From the NCBI GenBank assembly GCA_009801015.1, contig VHZZ01000001.1, positions 1,158,408 to 1,206,562 on the forward strand: 48,155 bases of DNA. Reading direction: 5' to 3'. Source of the DNA: Silene noctiflora (Eukaryota > Streptophyta > Magnoliopsida > Caryophyllales > Caryophyllaceae). Below the pieces are notes generated by a model. The model was given only the letters and a program-made list of their open reading frames with translations, was not told the DNA's origin and made no database searches. Of the stretch, positions 11,401-22,175 are shown one piece after another. Within the stretch, counting starts at the first letter, position 1. The number at the start of each line of letters is the position of its first letter. A program made the translations under genes and the position numbers.

Positions 11401-13054
11401 GGATACTATCCGTTTTTAACTTGTAATGGATAATGTCCGTCAGAAGCAAGACGGTTTATACTAAAATACAACACATAAAAAGTGAGGCGAGGGTTAGGAA
11501 GGGGAATCAAAAAGCGTGATAATCAAGTGCAGAAAAATGTGAACAATATCGGACAAATTGTTCATTATTTCCCAAATGTTATTATGCATGTACTCTGTTT
11601 CCCAAGGTACATATTGATTGTCGATAAATTAAATTGAACGGCTTAGATTGAAAGGCATCGAATCTGAGAGACACGTGTACGCTAATCGGACCGTTGAAAA
11701 ATTAACTCCAAAGGAATCATAATTTAACAATGGTCCCTTATGTTTTTTTTTCTGTACTCCCAATTTCAAAAGATACTAAAATGTAAACGTTACATTCAAT
11801 TTGTCATTGTAATTAGAAATAGGCATATTAATAAGCAGAATCCTTTAAATTCGATTTCATTTATTCGCAAGTCGTCGATCAAATCAAAGGTTTAATTTGG
11901 TTAGGAAGATACGAGGCATGGCCTTCTGAAAGGAGACGAGTGATGGATCAAACTAAATGTATCTTGAACGAAAAATTCGGGAGGTCTAAACTTGAATCTC
12001 CCGAAAAAAAAAATATAACCTAAAGGATTAAGTTAGTGAAGACGATTGGTGGACTAATCACAGTGACGGATCTTAACTAAAAAGGTTAGGAGGTTCCGAG
12101 GTTAACACTTTGAAAATATAACGGATTTGGATGGACAACGAGTCTACCACTTCTAATGTCGATAAATTATTCATACTCTATTTCATTACATAAAACTCGT
12201 ATTAAAAAATTTCCGAACAATCAACAAAAATAAACGAAGCTAATTATGTGAATAAAGTGAGTAATTTAGTGAATAATTAGACCAAGTGACCCGACAAATC
12301 GACAATCATGCTGCCAGTACACAGATTAAACTTTACGACACGGCAGTATCCGTCTTAAACCTTAAAAATTAATACTCCGTACTTGTTTATTAAAATTAAT
12401 CAAACATAAGAAAGTGTAATAGACAAGTAAAGAATTTTAAACCCAAAAAAAAAAAAAAAAGAGAAAGGGTGATGCACACACAAGTTGAAAAACAAGATCG
12501 ATCATGAACAAATAAAAAAAAAAAAACGATAATATATTATAACGGTTTTTCTAACATATTCTCGAAGGATACACGTACCTTGGAGAAGATGGGTACATAC
12601 ATGCTCCATAACCTATACAACAATACAAAAAATAAATTAAAACCCGATGAGTTAATCTTTCTTAAAACCGTCTTAATTTTAACAGGTTCGAAAAGAATGA
12701 CGTACTAGGATCAGTCTTAGCAAGAGTAGCAGACCCCAAAAAATCACAAGAACCAGTAGCACCATTATTACGTTGAAAAAAACTATTATAAGCATAAGAA
12801 GCATGAGCTTGTAAAGTATTAGGCAAAAAACATAACCCAGATTGTTGTAATGGAGTACAGTCGGCACCGGCTGCGCAAGCGTAGTCGAGTCCCGACTGTA
12901 AGATGGTATCAGTTGCGTCGCTTCGTGCGACGCACCATAATCCGTCTACAACAACTACATGAGCATACATTGTTAGACAAAGGATAATAATAATAAATGT
13001 AAATAATTTTGTTTGTTTTAAGGATGTTCTTATGTGGTTAAGGGTGTGTTCCAT
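8463..13054 (-). CDS. Plasmodesmata callose-binding-like protein (X8 domain, GPI anchor)
   Basis: Minus-strand exons 13054-12706, 12612-12579 and 8736-8463 join in frame to 218 residues. The order is: a hydrophobic signal peptide (about 17-37, IIIILCLTMYAHVVVV); one X8 domain starting WCVARSDA, with the six cysteines in WCVA, YACAAG, ADC, GLCF, GSCDF and GACMYP; a Pro/Thr/Ser/Gly-rich linker; and a hydrophobic tail (MQMLILLLSYIAVF) of GPI-anchor type. X8 proteins of this layout bind 1,3-beta-glucan (callose) at plasmodesmal necks and restrict cell-to-cell traffic. The 34-bp middle exon supplies the last cysteine, the usual split for the family. Intron 2 is unusually long (3842 bp) and filled with small transposons. 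The gene converges with the SUMO-like gene. PDCB versus another X8-GPI subfamily cannot be settled without a tree. Confidence 0.85.
9262..9447. mobile_element. MITE with TGTGACGGGT/CCGTCACA ends
   Basis: Inverted termini TTGTGACGGGT and CCGTCACAA flank a CT-rich interior. It is the same family as the elements at 11.3, 32.6 and 38.7 kb. It lies in the long intron of the callose-binding gene. Confidence 0.65.
9641..9873. repeat. Near-perfect foldback (long hairpin) element
   Basis: The left arm (9641-about 9745) and right arm (about 9760-9873) are reverse complements over more than 100 bp, with only a few mismatches and a loop of about 20 bp around CCTAACAATTAGGAACTA. Matching blocks include TACGTGTATATTTAGTCT with AGACTAAATATACACGTA, and TAATGAGC with GCTCATTA at the outer ends. 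This is a foldback MITE in intron 2 of the X8 gene. A transcript crossing it would form a long double-stranded stem. Confidence 0.85.
9970..10062. mobile_element. Decayed Stowaway-like MITE
   Basis: The right end AAACAAATGATTGAGACGGAGAGAG is followed by TA, and the left part has GTCTCAAGGATTTGTTTGAC, a degraded inverse. It is related to the clearer copy at 22086. Confidence 0.5.
10262..10672. mobile_element. Two adjacent GACGG-type MITEs
   Basis: 10262-10462 and 10512-10672 each show inverted AAGACGG/CCGTCTTAA words at their ends (for example GCTTAAGACGGGTAG near 10432, and AATCCGTCTTAA-type words near 10530). Boundaries are approximate. Both are in the 3.8 kb intron of the X8 gene. Confidence 0.5.
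10880..11262. mobile_element. hAT-type MITE with CGGACACG-rich ends
   Basis: The left end GTAGCACCAAAACGGACACG and right end GTGTCCGTGCTAC form imperfect inverted repeats around an AT-rich core. GGACACG/GTGTCCG words recur in the subterminal regions, as in hAT elements. No clean target duplication was seen. Confidence 0.6.
11318..11452. mobile_element. MITE with GACGG/CCGTC ends
   Basis: It starts TCTCATTGAAGACGGGCACT and ends ATGTCCGTCAGAAGCAAGACGG. Internally, ACTATCCGTCACAAGCTGAAG is mirrored by later ACTATCCGTTTTTAACTTGTAA. Same family as at 38.7 kb. Confidence 0.7.
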
Positions 13055-13263
13055 TATGTATGGGATAGTGGATTAGTGTAGGTTGGTAAAGGTTGAGAGA
13101 GGGACTAGGGAGGAGAAAAGGGAGTGAGGAATGAAATTAGTTGGAATTGATTGAGTGAGTATGTACTCTGTTTTTGTGTGGCTTTTGCTTTTCTTTTTGT
13201 TCTTCTAGGCAAGGGTTTCTTTTTGCCCATCTTGGGTAGTTGGATAGTGTCTTGGTAAAAATG
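13055..13263. other. 5' flank of the X8 gene
   Basis: This is the short interval between the X8 start codon (minus strand) and the first hAT element. It is purine-rich on the plus strand. I see no convincing TATA box. Confidence 0.4.
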
Positions 13264-13271
13264 ATCCGAAT

Positions 13272-13830
13272 TAGACCTGTCAAACGGGTTGGGCGGGTCG
13301 GGTCCTAGGTCGCGTTATACGGGTCGGGTCAGGATACAAGACAGCTCGAATATGGGTCGGGTCATACGGGGCACGGGTCGGGTTAGGGTTAGAATACGGG
13401 TCAAGAAATAATTTCTACCGTCTTTTTTTATCCTTTTTTTAATTAAAAATAATTTTTAAACATGGAACATTTTTAAAATTAATATTTTAATTATTAAATT
13501 AAAGTTTTCTTAATAATTATTTTTATTATAAGTATTGTAAAAGTTATATAAAATTGACTTTTTAGTTATGTTTGTAATTTTTAATAATGAAAAAATAATT
13601 TTTTAACAATTTTTTTCAAGTATAATATATAAATATTAATATTTTAATAAAAAAATTGATTTATCTTTAACCCAACGGGTCGACCCGTTCAGGTCAGGTC
13701 TCAACCCTAAAATAACGGGTCATTTCGGATTCGGGTCAAACGAGTCACGAGTCGAAAAAATCGGGTTTATAACCCTAAAAACGGGTCGGGCGGGTCAGGT
13801 TTCGGGTCGGGTCGAGTTTTGGCAGGTCTA
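13272..13830. mobile_element. hAT-type non-autonomous element, 559 bp
   Basis: The termini TAGACCTGTCAAAC and its imperfect inverse GTTTTGGCAGGTCTA are flanked by a perfect 8-bp duplication ATCCGAAT (13264-13271 and 13831-13838), diagnostic of hAT transposition. Subterminal regions are packed with GGGTCGGGTC repeats and the interior is very AT-rich. There is no coding sequence. Confidence 0.88.
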
Positions 13831-14421
13831 ATCCGAATCGATTTGATCTGACTTGAACTTTACCTGAACAAATGAGTTAGATTGATCAGGATGTTTCTTT
13901 TTTTTTTTAAGAACGTTTATAATTAATTGAGTCGGTAACAATAAATGAGAAATTGACCGGAAAAGACATTAATTGTCAACCTAAACCCGCTCCAAAATTG
14001 AAATTGACCTGAGTAAACCGAGATTCGAGAACATAAGTAAGCAAGAAATGAACCCGATCCAAATCGCACAACCCTAAAATTTTCCCATTAAAAGTTTGCG
14101 AGGTCACCCAAACCTAAATTTTAATAGCAAGATGGGTTGCACGGGCCAGGTCGAGTTGGAGATATTTGAGCACGAACCCTGTCAGATTATCATATTTTAA
14201 AATTTTTTTTGTTTTCATTATGGCTAAGCGGCTCGAACCTAATTTTTAGTCTCTGAATCGGCCCAACTGATGAATGGGTTGCATGTAGCTTGCGCGAGCC
14301 GCGAAAATGTAGACTCGACAGCACGTGCATGTCGGGATGACGCGTGCTGTTGTGTAGGTCTAAAGATTGGTAACACGAAAGCAAGATATCTAAGACTAGC
14401 AAAAACTTATCTCATCTCATC

Positions 14422-15062
14422 TAGAGTTGGCAATTCGGGCCGTGCACTGGCGGCCGGCACAACACGACACGACTCCGGGGAAGGCACGGCACTGCACGAC
14501 GAGTTTTTTGAGGCGGCACGGGCCCGACACTATCATGCTTGAGGTGGCTCCGACGCGATTTTCCTTTAATGTTTGTGTCTAGGCACGACACGGCACGGCG
14601 GGCCTGACACGGCACGACCCAAAAATTGGCACGAAAGTAATAAAAATATAACAATTATAAAACAAAACGTACTNNNNNNNNNNNNNNNNNNNNNNNNNNN
14701 NNNNNNNNNNNNNNNNNNNNNNNNNNNNNNNNNNNNNNNNNNNNNNNNNNNNNNNNNNNNNNNNNNNNNNNNNNNNNNNNNNNNNNNNNNNNNNNNNNNN
14801 NNNNNNNNNNNNNNNNNNNNNNNNNNNNNNNNNNNNNNNNNNNNNNNNNNNNNNNNNNAGGCATGAACAACCCATGGGCCAGACACGACCCGAGCACGAA
14901 ACTGGACGTGCCAAGAACGGGCCGCGGCAGGGTTGGGGTGAGTGGTCCAGGCACGACACGACACGGCCAGCCCAATATCCGTGCCTGGGCCGGACCAATT
15001 TTGGAGGAAAGCACGACGGACCGGCACGCGGGCTAGCCCAGCACGGTCGATTGCCAACTCTA
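14422..15062. mobile_element. hAT-type element containing an assembly gap
   Basis: Ends TAGAGTTGGCAAT and ATTGCCAACTCTA are perfect inverses, flanked by the 8-bp duplication ATCTCATC (14414-14421, 15063-15070). The interior is rich in GGCACGACACGGC words. A run of N covers 14674-14858, so the core is unknown. Open frames running through the N are meaningless. A second, longer copy is at 45830-46527. Confidence 0.88.
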
Positions 15063-15166
15063 ATCTCATCTATGTGAGTAAGTGAATAACCCTTAACCCG
15101 TTTAAATGGATATACTCTTTGAGTCTAGAGTCTTGACTCATGCCGAAAGAGACCAATTGATAATAG

Positions 15167-15196
15167 ACCGACCCGACCCGACCCGACCCGACTCGA
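15167..15196 (+). repeat. (CCCGA)n pentanucleotide run
   Basis: About five CCCGA units lie just upstream of the 5' leader of the SERF-like gene. Confidence 0.8.
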
Positions 15197-15439
15197 ATCG
15201 AACTCCAAATCCCCAATAACAAAGATTCCCTCTACAAAAAACCATCTTTGTATCAAGTCTTGGTAATTCTTCCTTGTCCATAACAGATTTACAGGTAATT
15301 CACACTTCTTCCCTTTTCTTCATCTCTCCTACCAATTTTTCCCCTAATTTCTATATTTCTAATCGATTAATTTCTTTTACAGTGCCTTTAATTCCCCGTC
15401 GATCAACCCTAATTTCAGCTCTACACGATGACTCATATC

Positions 15440-16540
15440 CTTTTACTTTCATTCGATTGTTTGCTTTGTAGTTTTGTTGGATTCAATTTTGATATGCAGT
15501 TGGTAATTGTTCTTTCAAATTTAGGTTAGAAACCCTAATTTTTGCTGATTAATTATCGTTAGTTAATCAAATCAATGGTTAATTCAATCAATCGTTGTAT
15601 TGGTTTGCTCCGTATTTCTTATTCTGGGTTGAATTTTGATTTTAGTTGCTAATCGTGCTTTTGAAGTTAATGATTAGAAACCCTAGTTTTTGCTGATTAA
15701 TTATCATTAGTTGATTATCAATGGTCAATTCAATCAATTGTAGAATTGGTTTGCTTCCATTCAATTGCTTTGTTGCGTAGTTTTTTGGGTTGAAATTTGA
15801 TTTTGAGTTGCTAATCTTGCTTTCGAATTTAGTTCTAAAAGCCCTAATTTTTGCTGATTGATTATCATTAGTTAATCAAATTTATGGTTGATTCAATCAA
15901 TCGTAGTATTGTTTTATTTTCCTTCAATTGTTTGCTTTTCGTACTTTCGAATTTATGTTTAGAAACCCTAACTTTAACTGATTGACTATAATTAATTAAC
16001 TGAATCAATCATTAATTCAATCAATCTTAGCATTATGTTACGTTCTTTCGATTGTTTTGCTCTGTAATTTTAACTTTAGGTCTATAAGCTCCAATTTTTG
16101 CTGATTGACAATCACTTATTAATTAATTCAGTCATACTAAGTATTGTTATAGTTTCATTCAATTGTTTGATTTGTATTGATAGCTGTACTTTCAAATACA
16201 GGTTTAGAAACCCTAGTTTTTGCTCCTCGACTCTTAATCAAATCAATGGTTAAATCAATCAATTGTGTTTACTTTACTTCATTCGATTGTTTGCTTCGTA
16301 GTTTTTTTTGGATTGAAAGTTGATTTGTACTAGTTGATACTTGCCCACTCTAATTTAGATCTAGATTCCTTAAGTTTTGCTGATTGACTATCATTAATTA
16401 ATCAAATGAATGGTTAATTCAATCCGTCAATGTATTCAATTGTTTAATCTGAAGTTAACCCTAATTTTGCTGATTGACGCTCATTAATTAATTGAAGCAA
16501 TGGTTTATTCAATCAATATTTGTGTTATTTGCAATGAAGT
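15440..16540 (+). repeat. Degenerate tandem repeats in the leader intron of the SERF-like gene
   Basis: Roughly eight imperfect units of 110-165 bp, each containing AAACCCTAATTTTTGCTGATT, then ATTAGTTAATCAAAT, GGTTAATTCAATCAATCGT, CAATTGTTTGCTT and GGTTGAATTTTGATTT. Units begin near 15535, 15680, 15840, 15963, 16085, 16205, 16365 and 16455. The array fills the intron that begins at the donor ACAG|GTAATT (15295). Confidence 0.75.
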
Positions 16541-16559
16541 TAAGGTAATCCTTAATTAA

Positions 16560-17203
16560 ATGAATCGAACGCGGCAATCAAAGAGAGAAAGATCGTGAAA
16601 GAGCTGCGGCTCGCACCGGTAAGAAAGGTGCTAAGAAAGAGGATGGTTTGACCCACGAACAACGCCGTGAAAGGTAGTATAAATTTCACTCTTTTCTGTA
16701 AAATTTTAATTGTTCTACTCTTTAAAGTAAAGTTTTGGTTATACTTGTGCCAAGGCAGTTTTACCGAGGTGCTATCACAAGTTGATTGACCCAAATAACA
16801 CCTAAAGGCTAAAGTATTTTAGTAACTACGTAAGTTGTTATCTATGTTACTCGGACACTTCACTTTGGTATCACATGTCGCTTGTCTGACACTTGAAAAT
16901 TGTCTGACACGACACCTTCAACCCTTCATTTGACAAAAAGATTATAAATTTCGGAAGATATCTGTATCCGGCACTTGCAGCCGAGGTAGAGTTTCCTAGG
17001 TTGTAGTAGGGATATAATTGTCGATTAATTTGTGGGTTTACATGTAAATTGGTTCTACAGGAGACTTGTCAATCTTTATGTAACCAAGTCTAAATGCTTT
17101 ACTCTTGTGCAGGGATGCAAAGGCGCTGCAGGAGAAGACTGCAAAGAAGGCAGCCGGCGGTTCGGGACAAGGAAGCGGTGGAGGTACAGGCACCACCAAG
17201 TGA
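16560..17203 (+). CDS. SERF/4F5-like small EDRK-rich protein, start out of frame
   Basis: Exon 16570-16673 followed by exon 17113-17203 (GT-AG, phase 2) reads RGNQREKDRERAAARTGKKG, then KEDGLTHEQRRER, DAKALQEKTAKKAA, and ends GGTGTTK. This is the full body of the small EDRK-rich (SERF/4F5) family: basic, disordered proteins of about 65-70 residues linked to modulation of protein aggregation and RNA binding. The family normally begins MTRGNQ. Here the nearest ATG (16560) is separated from the RGNQ codons by a number of bases that puts it one nucleotide out of frame. From it, translation stops after 12 codons at 16596-16598. The conserved frame has a stop (TGA at 16561) just upstream, and no AG acceptor lies between. 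So this is either a small indel/assembly error or a gene with a broken start. A probable 5' leader exon ends at 15294, and a poly(A) signal AATAAAA is near 17231. Confidence 0.72.
16845..16998. mobile_element. Small hAT-type MITE in intron of the SERF-like gene
   Basis: It starts TATGTTACTCGGACACTT and carries CTGACACGACACC and GTATCCGGCAC words. This is the widespread plant 'GTTACTCGGACAC' type. Related fragments are at 40575-40690 and 41968-42112 within introns of the nucleosidase gene. The ends are only partly matched. Confidence 0.55.
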
Positions 17204-20200
17204 TAAATTTATATAATTATGATGAATTATTCAATAAAATTTAATTTGCTCTACATAAAATGTTTTTCTTTTTCATAACGCGCTTTGAAGATGTCTCGTT
17301 ATTGGAAATTTAATTCCTTTCCCGTTCTTTTGGGCGTGTATGTGTCCAACGGGTCCTTTTGTTGTATCACTAAATTTCTTGGATATTTTTATTTTTGAGA
17401 GATTGTGTTTTTGGCTGTTTTTCCATTGTTTATTGATTCTCTTTGTTATAGTGATACTACTGTTGTGGACAAACTTGAAATGAATTCTTTTGCTTGTGGC
17501 TGTGACTCTGTGAGGTAGAGGTGGAGATTTGTTTGGTACTTTACTATTGGAGGAAAACTTGAGTGTTTTGTATCTCTCTCTGTGTTGTTTGTGGACTTAC
17601 GACTGTACTTGTTGTAGTGGTCTGAGCTAATCTGAATGTTAATCGAAAATCGTATGGACAAGAATATGTTAAAACGTTGAAATTGTTGGCATGAGAGGAC
17701 ATGTATTTGCAAACTGAACCAAAGTATTATATAGCTACGCTGTAGGCTCACTTTTTAGCTCTTCCTTTAGAATGTTGGATACCCTTTTTAGCTCGTTAGT
17801 TGGAAGAGGGGAACAGTTCTGTATTGAAGATTGAATTCCTTCGGTGAAAAAACGTTGTCGTTCACAACAGCACCATTTTGCTTTTGGAGCTTTGTAAACG
17901 TCATGATGTTTAGTGGGTTAGAGAACACTTGTTACAGTTTAAAGTTTAATTTCCACACACTGCTGTAATCGTAGTTGATCAAAAGAGGTTCCATATGTGT
18001 GCAAGTAACCGGTTAAATTTACACATTTCTTTTGTACCTAGTGCCGACATCATCAATTTTAGCTGTTATATCTCATGATGGTCTCTTAGCAAGTTAGCAG
18101 ATATGCCATATGCCAGTCAGGCAGAGGTTCTACGTAGGTTGGCTTAGTACTCCTTAATAAACCCTTGGTGTATGTCGGTACTACTCGGTAGTATGTACTA
18201 TGTGCTGCATCATCAATGTGTCCTTTGTAGTATGAAATTTCTTCCAAGATATTTTGTAGTTATGTTCTACTAGTTCGAGGAATCGACTGACCAGGAAAGT
18301 CAAAAGCAGAAAGTTTAAGATCTTGTGGTTGAAGACTTAAAGATGTTCAAGTTATAGTTGTAAAACGGGCAAACGGCTTTGTTTTGTGAAGAAGGCATGA
18401 TAGCAAGTAAACTGATTTCCTGTGCATGTATGTTAATTATGATTTTGCAGAATGTTATTGTGCGCCGAGCCGCTGACAATGGGGATGAATAGTTGATGAT
18501 GCAATGTCTTCTGTTCGTAACAGTAATCATCTTGTTTCAGTATCCCGACTTTTAGGAACCATCATCATCATAATTAGAAACTTCAGGTTTTGGTCCCTTG
18601 GACAGTTTATAAGCACCGTCATTAGTCATATGACGGTGTCGGTGGTAGTACTGTACTGTAGTCTTGGACAATATGAAAGCTGAAATGGAACTGTTCCTTT
18701 TTGTGGATACCACATCATCTCTATCCCTTCTCTTTTCTCACTATCCCTCTTGTTATTTCAGTATCTTTGTGTACCTTAAATTTTGATCTGGGAATTTCTC
18801 CATCACCATCATCTAGGCTCTTATTTTTTCTTTCATAACATGGCATACAGCCTTTCCCTTGGCCGAAGCCTCATCTACCCCTTGTGGTATACTTGACATT
18901 TTCTCTGGCTTTGGCTCTTGCTCCACTCATTCATTTATTCATTCATCCTATTGAACTTCTTACTTTGTCAGTCTGTCTCCATCTTTACTTAGTGTGTGCT
19001 TCTCTTGTGGGACTTGTGGCTCATATCACTCAAGGGCTCCTGGAAATTGGGGGTCAGGAGGGATCATATCACTCAACTGTTTAGAGATTATCACAAATCG
19101 TTATGTTCCTGGTGATGGTTGTGGTAATATAGGTGACAGTAAATCTTTGACAATGAAAACAGAGAGTATGTGGTTAGAGCCTTAGCGTTCTATTGATTTT
19201 CCGTGACTTCAACATGTCTCCAAGCTCTTTCTCTGTAGTTTGGGAGCTGTTTCATGTTGCCATTTAGTTTGGTAAAAATTGGTGGTTGTTTATTGGGCTT
19301 AGATTGGTCGATGCCTCGTTGGTTCAATTACACAACTCTACCTTTTAAGATTTGTCGTCGTCTGGGATGCTTGCAGGAATTTCTGTACACTTGTGTCTTG
19401 CTTTAAACGTACTATGTTGTTTGATGAATTGTCCTATTGTTGTCACTGTGTATATTGCGTTGACCAAGTCTATGCTAGTGATTGACTGATTGCTGTTTCT
19501 CTGGGAACTCAATTTTGCCTCTGGAATGAATTCTTAAGTAAATGGTCTTATTTCTGTATCAGTTAGTCTGTCTTTTTCTTGTCTCGATTTTTCATCTACT
19601 TTGAATCATGGTTGAGGGTGCATTTAGCTTGGAGCCCATGACCTGAACTGAATATGTTACTTGAGACTCGAATATTTTAGCTCATTGTTATAGGTCTTGC
19701 TGCCTGTCTATCCAATTTCTAGGGCAGACTGATTTCCGGCTAGTCCGCTACATGTTTTAACATTTTATTTTTGATATCAAATAGGAAAAACTAAAATAAG
19801 AGTTAGATTGTTTGATGCTCTGTTTGGAGAGCACTTGTTGCTCTGGTCTCTCACAGTGAAAGAAGAAAATTTTCACCAAATCTGGTAAAGGTTCAGGGGA
19901 TCCCCTTATAGATCTTAGTTCTCCCATTTTGTTGTTCTGTAGCTGAATTTTGGAGATTTTCTTAACTGCCTAGCCATGTATTGGGTGCTATGTTGGCATG
20001 CGTAGATTATCGACTTACTTTCTAGAAGTTCATTTCCCTTTTTCTCTCATATATTTTAAACAGCTACAATTTGGCAATTGTTGTGAAGTTTAATAGCAGC
20101 TTGATAACGGAAAGTACCTTATTTTAAGGTGTCTTTGTTTAAAGAGTGTTATTATTATTATTATCCACGTTCATCACTGTTCACGTCCACGTCCGATGGA

Positions 20201-21014
20201 GTTTTCTATGATTTGGTTGATGTGTGAAGTTATGGAACTATGCGATGGTTGTGTCGTACCTTTCTTCTACCAACTCCGCTTTCTTGTTTTTCCTATTTAT
20301 TTTTATCTAGGAATTGTTATTTTCTTTACATTGTCTATGATGGCTTTAATATTACAGTATGTTATCTTCATTGACCAACTTAACATGCGTGAGCTAAATT
20401 TAATGACACTTGGTTGCTTGAATATTGCTCAATTTTGTTGGGTTGCACAAGAAAATGAATTATTTGCTCTAAATGTGCATTTTGAAAATTGTCTAATCAT
20501 TTTGGAGGATTGTTACTCCGTATTAGATGTTTGTTAAGTTTTGAACTCGTAGTTGGTCAATGTTGCGCTATGATTGTGACCCATAGTGCTGGAGAATGCA
20601 GCCACGATACGTTGAAGTGGCTCTTCTTAATTTGTACAATGCATCCAATTCCTCCATGCTAGTGTTATATAAGTATACATTGATGATGATTGGTTATAGA
20701 GTTTTACCTCGGTTTGTTTTCGGGTTATGTAGCTCTCAAATATCAAATGGCCTGTATTTGGTAGAAAGTGAGTTGTACATTGGTTGGGCAGGTACAACTT
20801 AATTATCTTCAGTAGTCACTGGATTAGATAAGGTTCTTAATTAAGAGTGGGTTTAAGTATCCATGAAAGTGCAGAGAAGTGTTAACTACGTGCGTGAGAA
20901 GTCTAGGATTTAGATTGTGAGATGTGATGCCAGGATGGTGTACTATGGTTATTGTCTGTTGTCCTATGATTGTTATCAAAAAGCCTTTTAATATTAACAA
21001 ATCAGTAGGAAAGA

Positions 21015-21130
21015 CGGTCTGAAAGACGGTGTTATGTTAAGACCTCTCTCGCAACCCTATTTCATTTTAACGTTATTTAAATCGGTTGTGAGTGTGGTCT
21101 TAACTTAAGATGGTCTTAAGCAAGAGTCAT
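21015..21130. mobile_element. Small TTAAGAC/GTCTTAA inverted element
   Basis: GACGGTGTTATGTTAAGACC on the left and GGTCTTAACTTAAGATGGTC on the right are inverse words around a short AT-rich centre. A similar element is at 23790-23885. Ends approximate. Confidence 0.5.
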
Positions 21131-22085
21131 TTCCAAGCGTTTGGTTAAAATACAATTCATGACGTTTTATTACTTTAGTTTATACCTTTGTATTTTCATG
21201 GCTCGAGCTTGAGACATTTGATTAAGCGAGATTAATTCTCTACTAAATACTCCATAATCTATTTAATTTTTCAATGGTAAAGCCAATACAATGTGAAGGG
21301 GCTAGTATTTAAGGTACACTGTATTTTCTTAACCCCAACATTTTAATTTAAGTGGTATAGTACACTTTTTCAGACGCTGTAGCTGCTGCCTGATAGCTTA
21401 TGTAATCTTGTTGGATTTTACTTTGGTAGAGGCCTCTGAGAGGATGTTTGGAGAGGTTAGAGGGAATGTTGGTATATTAATTTAAGAACTCTGGAAAGAT
21501 TCTGAAATAAAGACAGATTCTTTTACTCTTCACAAAACTATGCATTTTGGGTAGAAAGGCATGCAAGTGGCTTGTAAACTAGAGCAAGAATCAATTTAGC
21601 AAGATGGATTCTGTTGTTTTGTTAATAATTAGTACATCTTTATGTTTTTGTTTCTTTCTTATTCAGCTTTTCTGGGGTAGGATTTGTATTTCTGTAGGCA
21701 AAGACGAAGAAGAACAAGAGTTGCAGGCTCGCTGCACCTGCAAAAAACTTGAAATTTGCTGAATGCGCGTAAAATATAATTGAAGATTTCAGAAAATACG
21801 TTGGATGCTCCGTTCAATTTTAGATTTGTAGTAGAAATTTTAGTCGGGTTTCGGGATAAAGCCATTCTTGAAGTAGGTTCAGTCTGAGGAAATTTAGGTC
21901 ATAGGTGGTCCTTCTAGCCGGCGGATTTGTTCTGGTTTATTCCATCTGTATCTACAAAACCTGCAGTGACTTTTTGTGTGAGATATAATGAAATATGCTG
22001 CAAATTACACATTTGCCTTTTCGGTTAATGTGTTATGATACTGGAAAAATAGCAAGACATCAATGATCTTAATCTGTTGTCTGTA

Positions 22086-22175
22086 CTCCCTTCGTCTTAG
22101 TCATTTGTTTACGTTTTTTATTCTTTGTGAGGGGTATTTTAATCAAAGATAAACAAATGACTGGGACGGAGGGAG
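22086..22175. mobile_element. Stowaway MITE, 90 bp
   Basis: The termini CTCCCTTCGTCTTAGTCATT and AAATGACTGGGACGGAGGGAG are inverted repeats of the classical Stowaway consensus (CTCCCTCCGTC). TA precedes the left end (22084-22085); the right-hand TA is mutated to TC. Confidence 0.85.

Noticed and set aside
14566-15077. Several open frames across 14674-14858
   Set aside because: They cross N and lie in GC-rich hAT subterminal repeats that lack stops by composition.
19054-19064. miR390-like core TCAGGAGGGAT
   Set aside because: No complementary arm nearby to fold a precursor; the neighbourhood shows only a short direct repeat (TCATATCACTCAA).
20196-20537. 113-codon hydrophobic open frame
   Set aside because: T-rich sequence gives Phe/Leu/Ile by composition; no signal of conservation can be read.
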